Positions 7,508 through 15,387 of a stretch of 17,471 bases of DNA are shown one piece after another (within the stretch, counting starts at the first letter, position 1; each line of letters starts with the position of its first letter). The position numbers and the translations under genes were made by a program. The notes beneath the pieces were generated by a model. It did no database searches. It saw nothing but the letters and a program-made list of their open reading frames with translations, and had not been told where the DNA came from. This DNA comes from Rikenellaceae bacterium. GTDB taxonomy: Bacteria; Bacteroidota; Bacteroidia; Bacteroidales; UBA932. The stretch spans positions 1 to 17,471 of the forward strand of contig DOSU01000143.1 of the NCBI GenBank assembly GCA_003513895.1, in the 5' to 3' direction.

Positions 7508-8362
7508 ATGAAAAGGCTCATCGCATTATTCTTATTTATCCTGATTACCGCTGTTTCCTCATTCGGGCAGTCCGCAACAATACCTTCGAAAACAAAAATA
7601 ATGACACTGGGCGTTTTTCATTTCGCCTATCACAACCTCGACCGTATAAAGACAGAGGCAAAAGATCAGATATCCGTATCGGATGAGCCATATCAGTCGC
7701 AGATTGCCGCAATTGCCAAAGCAATAGAAGAGTTCAAGCCCACAATTATTGCGATAGAACTAGACCCTTCAAGACAACATTCCGTTGATTCTCTTTACTC
7801 CCTTTATAAATTCGGAAAACTGCCCCCCGAAAAGGGCGAGATTTACCAACTTGCCTACCGGATTGGCAAAAACCTTAATCTGCCTAAAATATATTGTGTC
7901 AATGACTGGGGGCGACCCTATGAAAACATTCAGACAATGTATAAAGACAGCGTCCGTATGGAGAGGTTTGGAAATTTCATAGACTCACTGAATAAAATTG
8001 AAGGGAAAGAATTGTTGAGCAAAAAAGTGACAAACGTGGTTGATAAACTTATTGATTTGAACAACCCGCTAAGCATAAAAGAGGGACTGGGGTCGTATTT
8101 GACCGCCGGGTTTCTTTACGAAGAGAATCCGGGCGATTTTACAGGTGTCGACTTCGAAACCGGCCGCTGGTTCAACCGTAACCTGAGGATTATCCGCAAC
8201 ATCCAAAGAATCCCGCGTACCCCCGACGACAGAATATTAGTGATATTTGGCGCCGGACACATGAATCTGCTGAATCCCCTTCTGGACATCTCCAAAGAAT
8301 TCGAACTTGTATCGCCGCTGCCATATCTGGAAAAGGCATCCGCTTTACAAAACAATAAATAA
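7508..8362 (+). CDS. Secreted DUF5694 family protein (TraB/ChaN-like motifs)
   Basis: The 284-residue protein has a signal peptide (about 1-21, ending SSFGQ) and should act in the periplasm. The mature part fits DUF5694, which resembles the TraB/ChaN/TIKI group of putative metal-dependent hydrolases or binding proteins. The visible landmarks are MTLGVFHF (32-39), the strand TIIAIELDPSR (79-89), WFNRNLRIIRNI (221-232) and FGAGHMNLL (247-255) near the C-terminus. These His/Glu-bearing motifs at both ends are what the superfamily uses at its putative active site. It is preceded by the A-rich stretch typical of Bacteroidota starts. No partner gene is obvious: it diverges from the head-GIN gene and is 183 bp from the next gene. 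The family call is good; the activity is inferred only from motif likeness. Confidence 0.85.
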   Translation: MKRLIALFLFILITAVSSFGQSATIPSKTKIMTLGVFHFAYHNLDRIKTEAKDQISVSDEPYQSQIAAIAKAIEEFKPTIIAIELDPSRQHSVDSLYSLYKFGKLPPEKGEIYQLAYRIGKNLNLPKIYCVNDWGRPYENIQTMYKDSVRMERFGNFIDSLNKIEGKELLSKKVTNVVDKLIDLNNPLSIKEGLGSYLTAGFLYEENPGDFTGVDFETGRWFNRNLRIIRNIQRIPRTPDDRILVIFGAGHMNLLNPLLDISKEFELVSPLPYLEKASALQNNK

Positions 8363-8400
8363 TTGCCTTTCGTTTAAAATGTCAAATTTTCCAGATACTG

Positions 8401-8416
8401 TAGTAGTTATCTACTA
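8401..8416 (+). terminator. Weak hairpin after the DUF5694 gene
   Basis: TAGTAG-TTAT-CTACTA forms a perfect 6-bp stem with a 4-base loop, 38 bp after the stop. It is AT-rich and not followed directly by a T run, although the sequence from about 8443 on is T-rich. Its position suits a terminator, but the stem is weak. Confidence 0.25.
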
Positions 8417-8490
8417 ATCAGATATATTACATCTTCTAAGCGGTTTTTCTTTTTATATTTCTTTATTATCCCTTATTCTATCTCGATTTC

Positions 8491-8523
8491 TTTGATTTTT
8501 TATCGGAAATTTTACTAATTTTG
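8491..8523 (+). promoter_or_regulatory. Bacteroides-type promoter for the Cys/His-rich small protein
   Basis: A perfect TTTG (8491-8494), a 21-bp spacer and a perfect TAATTTTG (8516-8523) match the Bacteroides sigma-factor consensus (-33 TTTG, -7 TAnnTTTG). Initiation would be expected near 8528-8531, giving a 5' leader of roughly 15-18 nt before the GTG at 8546. Confidence 0.65.
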
Positions 8524-8545
8524 CTGATGTTCAAAATTATTTATT

Positions 8546-8989
8546 GTGGGAGCGAAAGGAACTGTATTATCTATTATTGTTCTTGTGTTTTACCTAACCT
8601 CAAATATGGGTATAGGGAGGTATTCCTGTCATTGTAACCATGCTTCCGAAATTTCACTTATTGGTATCAGTTCAGAGTGCACATGTATCCAGGATGAACA
8701 TAAAGAAGACCACAACCACCATTGTCCCCATTGTGGCAACGAACTTGTTGTAAAAACTATTAAAAGAACCGACTGTTGTTCGCTGAAATATCACTTCCTG
8801 GATGCGGATCAAGACTCTTTCGATAATTCATATAAAATTTCAGTATCTCATTCCCTGTGGTTTACACCCATTGAATCAATAGACTCATTTACGCAGTCAG
8901 TAATTTCACCAAGAATCAAAACATTTCAGGCACTGTTCCATCAAGTCGGTCGATCCCTACTTATTAAATACATCCAGCTGATATTATGA
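8546..8989 (+). CDS. Small Cys/His-rich exported protein, possibly HYC_CC_PP-like
   Basis: The 147-residue product has a hydrophobic export segment (about 6-24), then a segment crowded with potential metal ligands: C28-H29-C30, H32, C45/C47, H52, H56, H58, H59, C60-x-H62-C63 and the pair C77-C78. This resembles the HYC_CC_PP family of small Bacteroidota envelope proteins, although the diagnostic HYC and PP elements are altered here, so I hold that call loosely. I infer metal binding or a disulfide-rich fold. The start is GTG: the frame is closed by TGA at 8525-8527 and no ATG lies between, while the next in-frame ATG (codon 21) would cut into the signal segment. The strong promoter 23 bp upstream fits the GTG. 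It precedes the peptidase/TonB operon by 106 bp on the same strand and may feed into it. Confidence 0.75.
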   Translation: MGAKGTVLSIIVLVFYLTSNMGIGRYSCHCNHASEISLIGISSECTCIQDEHKEDHNHHCPHCGNELVVKTIKRTDCCSLKYHFLDADQDSFDNSYKISVSHSLWFTPIESIDSFTQSVISPRIKTFQALFHQVGRSLLIKYIQLIL

Positions 8990-8999
8990 AATAACAGAT

Positions 9000-9019
9000 A
9001 AGATGAGTTTGCTCGTCTT
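9000..9019 (+). terminator. Short hairpin after the Cys/His-rich gene
   Basis: AAGATGAG-TTTG-CTCGTCTT makes an 8-bp stem with one G-U pair and a 4-base loop, starting 10 bp after the stop and followed by a T/G-rich run (TCTGTGTTGTTGT). It could terminate or attenuate transcription before the peptidase operon. The same TTTG loop is part of a promoter candidate, so both readings cannot be equally right. Confidence 0.3.
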
Positions 9020-9039
9020 TCTGTGTTGTTGTATTTATC
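9008..9039 (+). promoter_or_regulatory. Possible promoter of the C25/TonB receptor operon
   Basis: TTTG (9008-9011), a 20-bp spacer and TATTTATC (9032-9039) give a correct -33 box, correct spacing and a half-matching -7 box (TA and two of the four TTTG positions). It is the best candidate I find upstream of the operon, but it is weak. A weak basal promoter would suit a gene set under an activator. Confidence 0.3.
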
Positions 9040-9057
9040 GTAAATAAAAATTTACGA
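9038..9057. promoter_or_regulatory. Perfect 8-bp palindrome, candidate operator or leader hairpin
   Basis: TCGTAAAT-AAAA-ATTTACGA is a perfect inverted repeat with a 4-base centre, lying 38 bp before the first ATG of the operon. It overlaps the end of the candidate -7 box, where a dimeric regulator could block or help initiation. Alternatively it forms a stem-loop in the 5' leader. Confidence 0.4.
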
Positions 9058-9095
9058 GCATATCGAATTAAGCATTAACCCAAAACTAATTTTTT

Positions 9096-11267
9096 ATGAA
9101 AAACACATTTAAATCTTTATTTATATTTTCCTTACTGATCTTTCAGCTGAACGTTGCAATTGCTGCTCCTGTAAAAAGAACTGTGGCGATAGTGGTAGAC
9201 AAGGTTACTTACGAAAATTGCCGTCAGGCCGTTGAACTCTATTCACAGTCAATTTCGACAGAGGGACTTAACGCTATTGTAATCGTAGATAAATGGGGAG
9301 TACCGGATTCTATTAAGATCCGCCTTCTGAACTTATATCAAACACAAAATCTTGAAGGAACCGTGCTTATTGGCGACATTCCTGTTCCAATGATAAGGGA
9401 TGCTCACCATCTATCAACAGCATTCAAAATGAACCCAATAAGACCTTGGCAGGATTCCTCAATCCCTTCCGACAGATTCTACGACGATTTCGATCTCAAG
9501 TTCAACTACCTTAAGAGAGATACCCTTCAACCTCTGTATTACTACTATTCCCTGGCAGGAAACGGCCCCCAGGAAATCGAGTGCGATATTTATAGCGCAA
9601 GGATAAAAGCTCCGGCAACTCCCGGGAAAACAAAGTATCAGCAAATTTCGGAATATCTGCAAAAGGTTGTTAAAGAAAAGGCAAACAGGCATAAAATGAG
9701 CCAGATAAGTTATTATGCAGGTCATGGTTACAACTCAGACTGCATGGTGGCAAGAATTGACGAGAAATATTCTCTTATGGAGCAATTCCCTTTTCTGAAA
9801 GAGCCGCAGAGATCGATCAATTATATCGACTACACATATGATGATAATGTAAAGTATAGACTTCTCTCCGAGTTGTCACGCAAGGATCTTGACCTTGCAA
9901 TACTTCACCATCATGGCTCGGAGGATGGACAAATGATGAATGGTTCACCAATTTCATCGAGTACAGAAGTATGGCTATCACAGGCAAGAAAATTTTTCAG
10001 AGGAAAAATAAGAGGTGCATCCGATACAACAGCTTCCAAACAGTATTACATTGACAACTATAATATTCCGGCATCCTGGATAAGCAACACTTTTGACCCT
10101 GAAATAACAAAAAGTGATAGTATAGCCGACTTAGCCTTGGATATAAACATCCCTGACCTGTACGATTATAAACCCGGAGCAAAAATCATCCTTTTTGACG
10201 CCTGCTTTAACGGATCATTCCACTTGGAAGATTACATAAGCGGCCATTATATTTTTAACTCTGGTTCTACAATTGTGGTAAAGGCAAATTCTGTAAACAC
10301 CCTTCAGGATACATGGACAAATCAGCTTCTTGGCCTTCTTGATATGGGCATTTCTGTTGGTAACTGGGCAAAAGGTCAGCAGACTCTCGAATCCCACCTG
10401 ATTGGTGACCCTACATATATGTTCATAAGCAGCTCTAACAATAAACTTGACCTTAACCAGGCAGTAACTCTTCATAAAGGAGATATTAAGTTCTGGCGCA
10501 AACAAATGGCAAATTCAAATCCTGAGATAAAATCTCTGGCAATGAAAATGCTCTCTTCAAATAATGCTATTACCACAGACGAACTGCTTACTATCCAGAA
10601 AGAGGAGATGAGGCCAACAGTAAGGCTTCAGGCTTTTAATCTATTAAAGAACTATTCCGACAAAAATTTCATTAGTTCTATTAAGCTTGGACTTTATGAT
10701 AACTACGAACTGCTCCGAAGACTCAGCTCTTTGTACGCTGCCAGAAATGGATCTCCGGAACTCATAGACGACGTCTTTACACTGAGGTTCCAGCCAGGAG
10801 TAAGCAAGCGCGTCGAGTTCCAGCTAAAAGGTGCAACTGAAATCTACAGCAGAGATTTAGCAATTGCAGCTTATGAAAAAGCGCTCAATGGCAAGGACGG
10901 CAAATGGTACGAAAGCTGCAGAACTAAAATTAACTCATTAAAATATAATCTGGACAATGGAGAGAAGGAATATGCAGCCTTGCTTGATCCTAAGACTGCA
11001 GTAAAGGCAAAAAGGTTCACAATCTCCGCTCTAAGAAATAGTTGCGAGTCTACTCATCTGGACATATTGTTTAAATTTTTCAACGAATCGGATAACGTTG
11101 AACTAAAGTGCCAACTGGCCGAAGCATTCGGATGGTATCGTTACTCATACAAAAAAAATGAAATCCTCCGTTTTTGCAAGGATCAAGTTAATGTACAAAA
11201 CGATGACGTTCTTAAAAAAGAACTCGTAAAGACTATCAACAGACTAGAATTACCTAAATCAAAATAA
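9096..11267 (+). CDS. C25-like (gingipain-type, clan CD) cysteine peptidase with HEAT-like C-terminal domain
   Basis: The 723-residue protein has a signal peptide (1-24) and then a two-part caspase/gingipain-like region. An N-terminal Rossmann-like subdomain (28-172) carries GTVLIGDIPVPMIRD and PSDRFYDDFDL (124-134), recalling the family's D-YYAD-D stretch. The catalytic subdomain has H273 in HHHGSEDG and C370 in LFDACFNGSF, matching gingipain HGSE and CVNGDF; a G-TIVVKA strand (390-396) and LIGDPTYMF (435-443) follow, as in C25. The His-Cys spacing (97 residues) is much longer than in gingipain R (about 33), implying an insertion. Residues about 455-720 are helical with HEAT-like repeats (RPTVRLQAFNLLKNY). 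I see no type IX secretion C-terminal domain. It probably acts in the envelope as first gene of the operon, 21 bp before the receptor gene. Peptidase activity is inferred, not shown. Confidence 0.8.
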   Translation: MKNTFKSLFIFSLLIFQLNVAIAAPVKRTVAIVVDKVTYENCRQAVELYSQSISTEGLNAIVIVDKWGVPDSIKIRLLNLYQTQNLEGTVLIGDIPVPMIRDAHHLSTAFKMNPIRPWQDSSIPSDRFYDDFDLKFNYLKRDTLQPLYYYYSLAGNGPQEIECDIYSARIKAPATPGKTKYQQISEYLQKVVKEKANRHKMSQISYYAGHGYNSDCMVARIDEKYSLMEQFPFLKEPQRSINYIDYTYDDNVKYRLLSELSRKDLDLAILHHHGSEDGQMMNGSPISSSTEVWLSQARKFFRGKIRGASDTTASKQYYIDNYNIPASWISNTFDPEITKSDSIADLALDINIPDLYDYKPGAKIILFDACFNGSFHLEDYISGHYIFNSGSTIVVKANSVNTLQDTWTNQLLGLLDMGISVGNWAKGQQTLESHLIGDPTYMFISSSNNKLDLNQAVTLHKGDIKFWRKQMANSNPEIKSLAMKMLSSNNAITTDELLTIQKEEMRPTVRLQAFNLLKNYSDKNFISSIKLGLYDNYELLRRLSSLYAARNGSPELIDDVFTLRFQPGVSKRVEFQLKGATEIYSRDLAIAAYEKALNGKDGKWYESCRTKINSLKYNLDNGEKEYAALLDPKTAVKAKRFTISALRNSCESTHLDILFKFFNESDNVELKCQLAEAFGWYRYSYKKNEILRFCKDQVNVQNDDVLKKELVKTINRLELPKSK

Positions 11268-11288
11268 CCCTAATTTATAATTACAACT

Positions 11289-14132
11289 ATGAAGAAACCC
11301 AAAATTCAATCAGCTTTTGCGTTGTTTCTCCTTATTTGCCTGAGTTTGCAGTTAAGTGCACAATCTGCAGTTAACAATTACGCAGCATTAAGGGGAGTCG
11401 TGACTGAGAAAGGATCTCATTCACAAGCGGTAGAATTTGCCACAGTGCAGATTTTACCTCAAGGCGCTCTGACTACTACAAACTCAAATGGAGAATTTTC
11501 ATTTGAAAGACTGTCTCCAGGAAATGTGAGTGTAAGAATTCAATTCCTCGGAATGGAGACCATAGATACTACTCTTGTTCTGGTAGCAGGAAAAGTTACA
11601 CGGGAATTTTTTTATATGAATTACAGTTCATTCCGACTTAACGAAGTATCAGTTGTTGCTCAGGAGAGCAAAGCCGGACAAGCTACCGCATCAAATATCT
11701 CAAGGCAGGCAATGGACCACCTTCAGGTTACTTCGGTTTCTGATCTTCTTCAGCTTTTGCCTGGGGGGCAGATTGCCAATCCCGACCTAAGTATTGCAAA
11801 ATCTTTCAATATCCGGAATATTTCAGGTTCTGTAAACAAAGAAGGAACAGCCGGTACAGAGATGAACTCATTAGGTACAGCAATTTATGTAGACGGCTCT
11901 CCTCTTTCCAACAATGCCAACCTTCAGACTCTGAGCCCTTCAATCTCAGGTAGTGGAGCATCTGTTTCAGGAGGATCTTCGCCTAACTCTGGTCTTGACC
12001 TCAGAATGTTGTCCACAGACAACATAGAATCTGTAGAAGTTATTCGTGGTATACCATCTGTCGAGTATGGCGACCTTACATCAGGAGCTGTAATAATAAG
12101 GTCTAAGGCAGGGAAAGAACCTCTCAACATCCGATTCAAAACCGATCCAAGAATTTATCAGATGTCTGCCGGTAAGGGATTCAGCCTGGGAGAAAAGGCC
12201 GGTAACCTTAACGTAAGTGGAGATTATGCATACAGTGTCAGCCAACCTACTGAGTCTTACAAATATTATCAGAGAGCTACTGCCAAAGTTTTATATTCAA
12301 ATGTATTTAAGAATTTGTCGACAAATACTTCACTCGACTTTTCACTTGGAAAAGATACACGTGAAAAAAACCCGGATGACATGAGAAACCAACTGGCTTC
12401 AGGAGCACAAGATATGGGCCTGAGACTTAATACAAACGGAACAATCAATGTGAATAAGGGATGGCTTAACAATATCAAATATACTCTTTCGGGAAACTAT
12501 ACGGATAAACACTCTTACAAAGAAGAGCTTCTTGGTAACGCATTTTCTGCCTACTCTATGTCAAGAACAGATGGAGCTTCTCTCAGTAACAGGCCGGGAC
12601 AAAAGGTATATGACATAAATGGAACAGAACTTACTAATATCCCGGATTCCGAAGGCAGTTATTATGCGACTTATTTGCCCAATGAGTACTTTAGCAAATA
12701 TGACATTTATGGTAAGGAAGTAAATTTATTTGCCAAAGTAAACGCTACATTTTCCAAGAGAATCGGGAACATAAGCAATAGGATTGTTGTTGGTGCCGAT
12801 TATAAAATCGATGGTAACATTGGCGACGGAAAAGTATATGACCTTGCTAATCCTCCTTTCAGGTCGGGTGATGCTAACTCTTCTCCAAGACCAAGGAAAT
12901 ATTCAGACATTCCTTTTGTTTCTCAATTAGGAGTGTACATAGAAGAGAACTTCAACTGGCAAATCGGGGAGAGAGAGTTCAACTTTCAGGCAGGTGCCAG
13001 ATATGACAATATTGAGGGAAAAAGCATTGTCTCTCCCAGAATAAATATTTCATTTGACATCATTCCATCCAAGCTGGCAATTAGAGGAGGATATGGCATA
13101 AACGCCAAAGCACCCACGCTACTTTACCTCTATCCCGAAAATGCTTACTTCGATTTTGTTCACTTCAATAATCTGAACAGCTCTTCGGTACCTGCTGCAG
13201 AACAGTTGCTTCTTGGATCTACAAAAGTATATAATACAGAAAACAAGGATCTCAGGATTGCATCCAATGAAAAGAGCGAAATTGGATTAGACTTCAAATG
13301 GAACAAGATGCGCTTTTCGGCAACCGTCTTCAATGAGAATTTGAAGAACGGATACGATATGGCAAGTCAGTTTAAACTGGTTAACTATAAGGAGTACGAA
13401 ATAGGAATTGCCAATCCGGGTTCTATTCCGACTCTGAAAGAAAAGGCCAGCAACAATATTTTCATTAGTTACTCTACTCCAACAAATACAGGGAGATCAC
13501 ATAACAGAGGGGTTGAGTTTGACTTCGACCTGGGCAGGTTTGATGCAATACGTACATCTTTTGTATTAAACGGAGCATACATCAGATCCACAAACTGGGA
13601 TGAAACCTATACATATAGTACACAAAAGAACCTTAACCAGCTGGAGCGGAATATTGGAGTCTATGCGGCTGGTAATACAAAGGAGGAAAGGGAGAGGCTA
13701 AGTACAACACTTCGTGTTACTCACAATATTCCTTCAATAGGTTTTGTTATTACACTTACAACACAAGTGAATTTACTATACAAAGAGTGGGATAATATCG
13801 GCAATGACTCTATGTTTGTTTCATACATCTCGAGAACAGACGGTCAAATGCACACATTTGATCCTGCGATGAAAAATGACCCCGAATTCTCTTATCTGTT
13901 TAAAAGTAACGACCCGAGAAGGTTTATCGGAGAATCATGGTTTCCTACAGTTCTTTTTAACCTTCACTTAACCAAAGAAATCGGAAAAATGCTTAGAGCA
14001 TCTTTCTTTGCGAACAATATGTTCCAGAGCAAACCGTTATACGAGAAGAAAAGATCACCCGGGTCATTTGTAGTTATCAATGACAAGACTCCTCTTTTCT
14101 TTGGTTTCGAATTAGCAGTAACGATTAAGTAA
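11289..14132 (+). CDS. TonB-dependent outer-membrane receptor with carboxypeptidase-regulatory-like N-terminal domain
   Basis: The 947-residue protein is an outer-membrane active transporter. A signal peptide (1-25, ending LSAQ) is followed by a carboxypeptidase-D regulatory-like domain (about 33-110), then a possible TonB-box region (LNEVSVVAQ, 117-125). The plug domain (about 130-275) contains ISRQAM, the VSDLLQLLPGG stretch, AIYVDGSPLS and the strong DNIESVEVIRGIPSVEYGDLTSG signature. The remainder (about 280-947) is beta-barrel with alternating aromatic strands. The plug carries a Gly/Ser-rich stretch (218-235) before DLRMLS. Length and order fit SusC-like or related receptors, but no SusD follows; a DUF4876 lipoprotein takes that place 17 bp downstream. 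The ligand cannot be read from sequence. Linked peptidase genes make peptides, haem or metals released by proteolysis reasonable guesses. Confidence 0.95.
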   Translation: MKKPKIQSAFALFLLICLSLQLSAQSAVNNYAALRGVVTEKGSHSQAVEFATVQILPQGALTTTNSNGEFSFERLSPGNVSVRIQFLGMETIDTTLVLVAGKVTREFFYMNYSSFRLNEVSVVAQESKAGQATASNISRQAMDHLQVTSVSDLLQLLPGGQIANPDLSIAKSFNIRNISGSVNKEGTAGTEMNSLGTAIYVDGSPLSNNANLQTLSPSISGSGASVSGGSSPNSGLDLRMLSTDNIESVEVIRGIPSVEYGDLTSGAVIIRSKAGKEPLNIRFKTDPRIYQMSAGKGFSLGEKAGNLNVSGDYAYSVSQPTESYKYYQRATAKVLYSNVFKNLSTNTSLDFSLGKDTREKNPDDMRNQLASGAQDMGLRLNTNGTINVNKGWLNNIKYTLSGNYTDKHSYKEELLGNAFSAYSMSRTDGASLSNRPGQKVYDINGTELTNIPDSEGSYYATYLPNEYFSKYDIYGKEVNLFAKVNATFSKRIGNISNRIVVGADYKIDGNIGDGKVYDLANPPFRSGDANSSPRPRKYSDIPFVSQLGVYIEENFNWQIGEREFNFQAGARYDNIEGKSIVSPRINISFDIIPSKLAIRGGYGINAKAPTLLYLYPENAYFDFVHFNNLNSSSVPAAEQLLLGSTKVYNTENKDLRIASNEKSEIGLDFKWNKMRFSATVFNENLKNGYDMASQFKLVNYKEYEIGIANPGSIPTLKEKASNNIFISYSTPTNTGRSHNRGVEFDFDLGRFDAIRTSFVLNGAYIRSTNWDETYTYSTQKNLNQLERNIGVYAAGNTKEERERLSTTLRVTHNIPSIGFVITLTTQVNLLYKEWDNIGNDSMFVSYISRTDGQMHTFDPAMKNDPEFSYLFKSNDPRRFIGESWFPTVLFNLHLTKEIGKMLRASFFANNMFQSKPLYEKKRSPGSFVVINDKTPLFFGFELAVTIK

Positions 14133-14149
14133 TACTAAAGAAGATAACG

Positions 14150-15361
14150 ATGAAAAATACATCAAAAATATTAACGGGGATGTTTTTATCCCTATTTCTG
14201 TTCACATCTTGCGAACAGTTTAAGGAGGCAGGGGAAGCCAGGGAAATTAAATCACTAAGCGCTGTTGTTACAGTTAATCTTAACATTGGTAATGCACCAA
14301 CGCCAGAATCATTCAATGTAAGGCTTATTAACTATGAAGAGAGGTTTGAAGTTACAACAACCGTTTCTGCAAATAGTTCTGTTAAAATCGGAAATTTAAT
14401 TCCAGGTATATACACAGTAACTGCTTCATCTGAGATGAGTAAAGATGGCTTCACATACAATTACAGCGGTAATGTTGTGAATATCGATATTGTTAATGAC
14501 AACAAGGAGATTGACATTGAGATCGGTTCATCAAAATCTGGTGCTCTTATAATGAAAGAGATATTCTATTGTGGTTCAAGAACTCCTACCGGAGGCTCAT
14601 ACTTCAGGGATCAGTTTTATGAAATATACAACAATAGTGAAGATGTTCAGAACGTAAAAGGACTTTGCATAGCTCTTCTTAATCCGAATACGGCAACAGC
14701 AAATCTACCGATATGGCCTGGAGATGATGCTTCCGATTTTGTATATGCAAGTTCTATGTGGCAGGTTCCATTGGACAAGGACTATCTTCTTAATCCGGGC
14801 GAATCTATCATTATTGCACAGATGGCAGACAATCACAAAAAGATTAACCTTAACCCATCTTCTCCTGTTGATCTTTTAAGTGCCGAGTTTGAGACTTTAG
14901 TAAAAACGACATCACTTATAAGTGACAATCCGGCAATAAACATGCAAATGGCATTTTGGCCCAAACAAACTCCTCAATGGCTTACAACAGTATTTGGAGG
15001 AGCTTTTGTAATCTATATTCCTTCTGAGGTTATTGATCCGAGTGTGTATGTGAGTCCTATAGGAAGAACAGATCAAAACTACAAGATTCGCATAGACGAG
15101 GTTATCGATGCCGTTGAATTAGTAGGAAATGCAAACCAAGTCCAGTTAAAGAGGGTTCCGTCCGTGCTGGATGCAGGTGCTGCTACCGTAGGTGGCACTT
15201 ACCTGTCAAAAAGTGTTGCACGAAAAATAAAGACAACTCTTCCCGACGGGAGGATCATTTATTATGATACAAATAACAGCTCCGACGATTTTGCCGTTAT
15301 GGATGTACCAGAAATCAGAAGAAATGGTGCAATGGCTCCATTATGGAATAATTGGAAATAA
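14150..15361 (+). CDS. DUF4876 domain lipoprotein
   Basis: The 403-residue protein begins with a lipoprotein signal ending LFTSC, so C21 should be lipidated. Residues about 38-128 look like an Ig- or transthyretin-like beta-sandwich (LSAVVTVNLNIG, LIPGIYTVTAS). The rest (130-400) fits DUF4876, recognised by LIMKEIFYCGSRTPTGG and the YFRDQFYEIYNNSEDV stretch, a lamin-tail-domain-like opening, plus the later PSVLDAG region. DUF4876 genes typically sit beside TonB-dependent receptors in Bacteroidota. I infer a surface or inner-leaflet partner that binds substrate for the receptor, in the way SusD serves SusC, but without SusD homology. The residues after C21 (EQFKE) are only mildly acidic, so surface export is uncertain. 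Its stop overlaps an ATG of the next frame (TAATG). Confidence 0.85.
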   Translation: MKNTSKILTGMFLSLFLFTSCEQFKEAGEAREIKSLSAVVTVNLNIGNAPTPESFNVRLINYEERFEVTTTVSANSSVKIGNLIPGIYTVTASSEMSKDGFTYNYSGNVVNIDIVNDNKEIDIEIGSSKSGALIMKEIFYCGSRTPTGGSYFRDQFYEIYNNSEDVQNVKGLCIALLNPNTATANLPIWPGDDASDFVYASSMWQVPLDKDYLLNPGESIIIAQMADNHKKINLNPSSPVDLLSAEFETLVKTTSLISDNPAINMQMAFWPKQTPQWLTTVFGGAFVIYIPSEVIDPSVYVSPIGRTDQNYKIRIDEVIDAVELVGNANQVQLKRVPSVLDAGAATVGGTYLSKSVARKIKTTLPDGRIIYYDTNNSSDDFAVMDVPEIRRNGAMAPLWNNWK

Positions 15362-15387
15362 TGGTTAACAACTACAATATTAAAGCA

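Noticed and set aside
11100..11267. Type IX secretion C-terminal domain on the C25-like peptidase, expected from gingipains.
   Set aside because: The C-terminus is helical and charged, with none of the beta-strand and Gly pattern of sorting domains.
14150..15361. SusD-like nutrient-binding lipoprotein following the TonB receptor.
   Set aside because: The lipoprotein lacks SusD helical repeat features and instead matches DUF4876 with an N-terminal beta-sandwich.
15352..15387. N-terminal extension of the DUF6850 protein from ATG 15352.
   Set aside because: It would start inside the previous gene and put 12 extra residues before a standard signal peptide; ATG 15388 fits better, though 15361 (TAATG overlap) remains possible.
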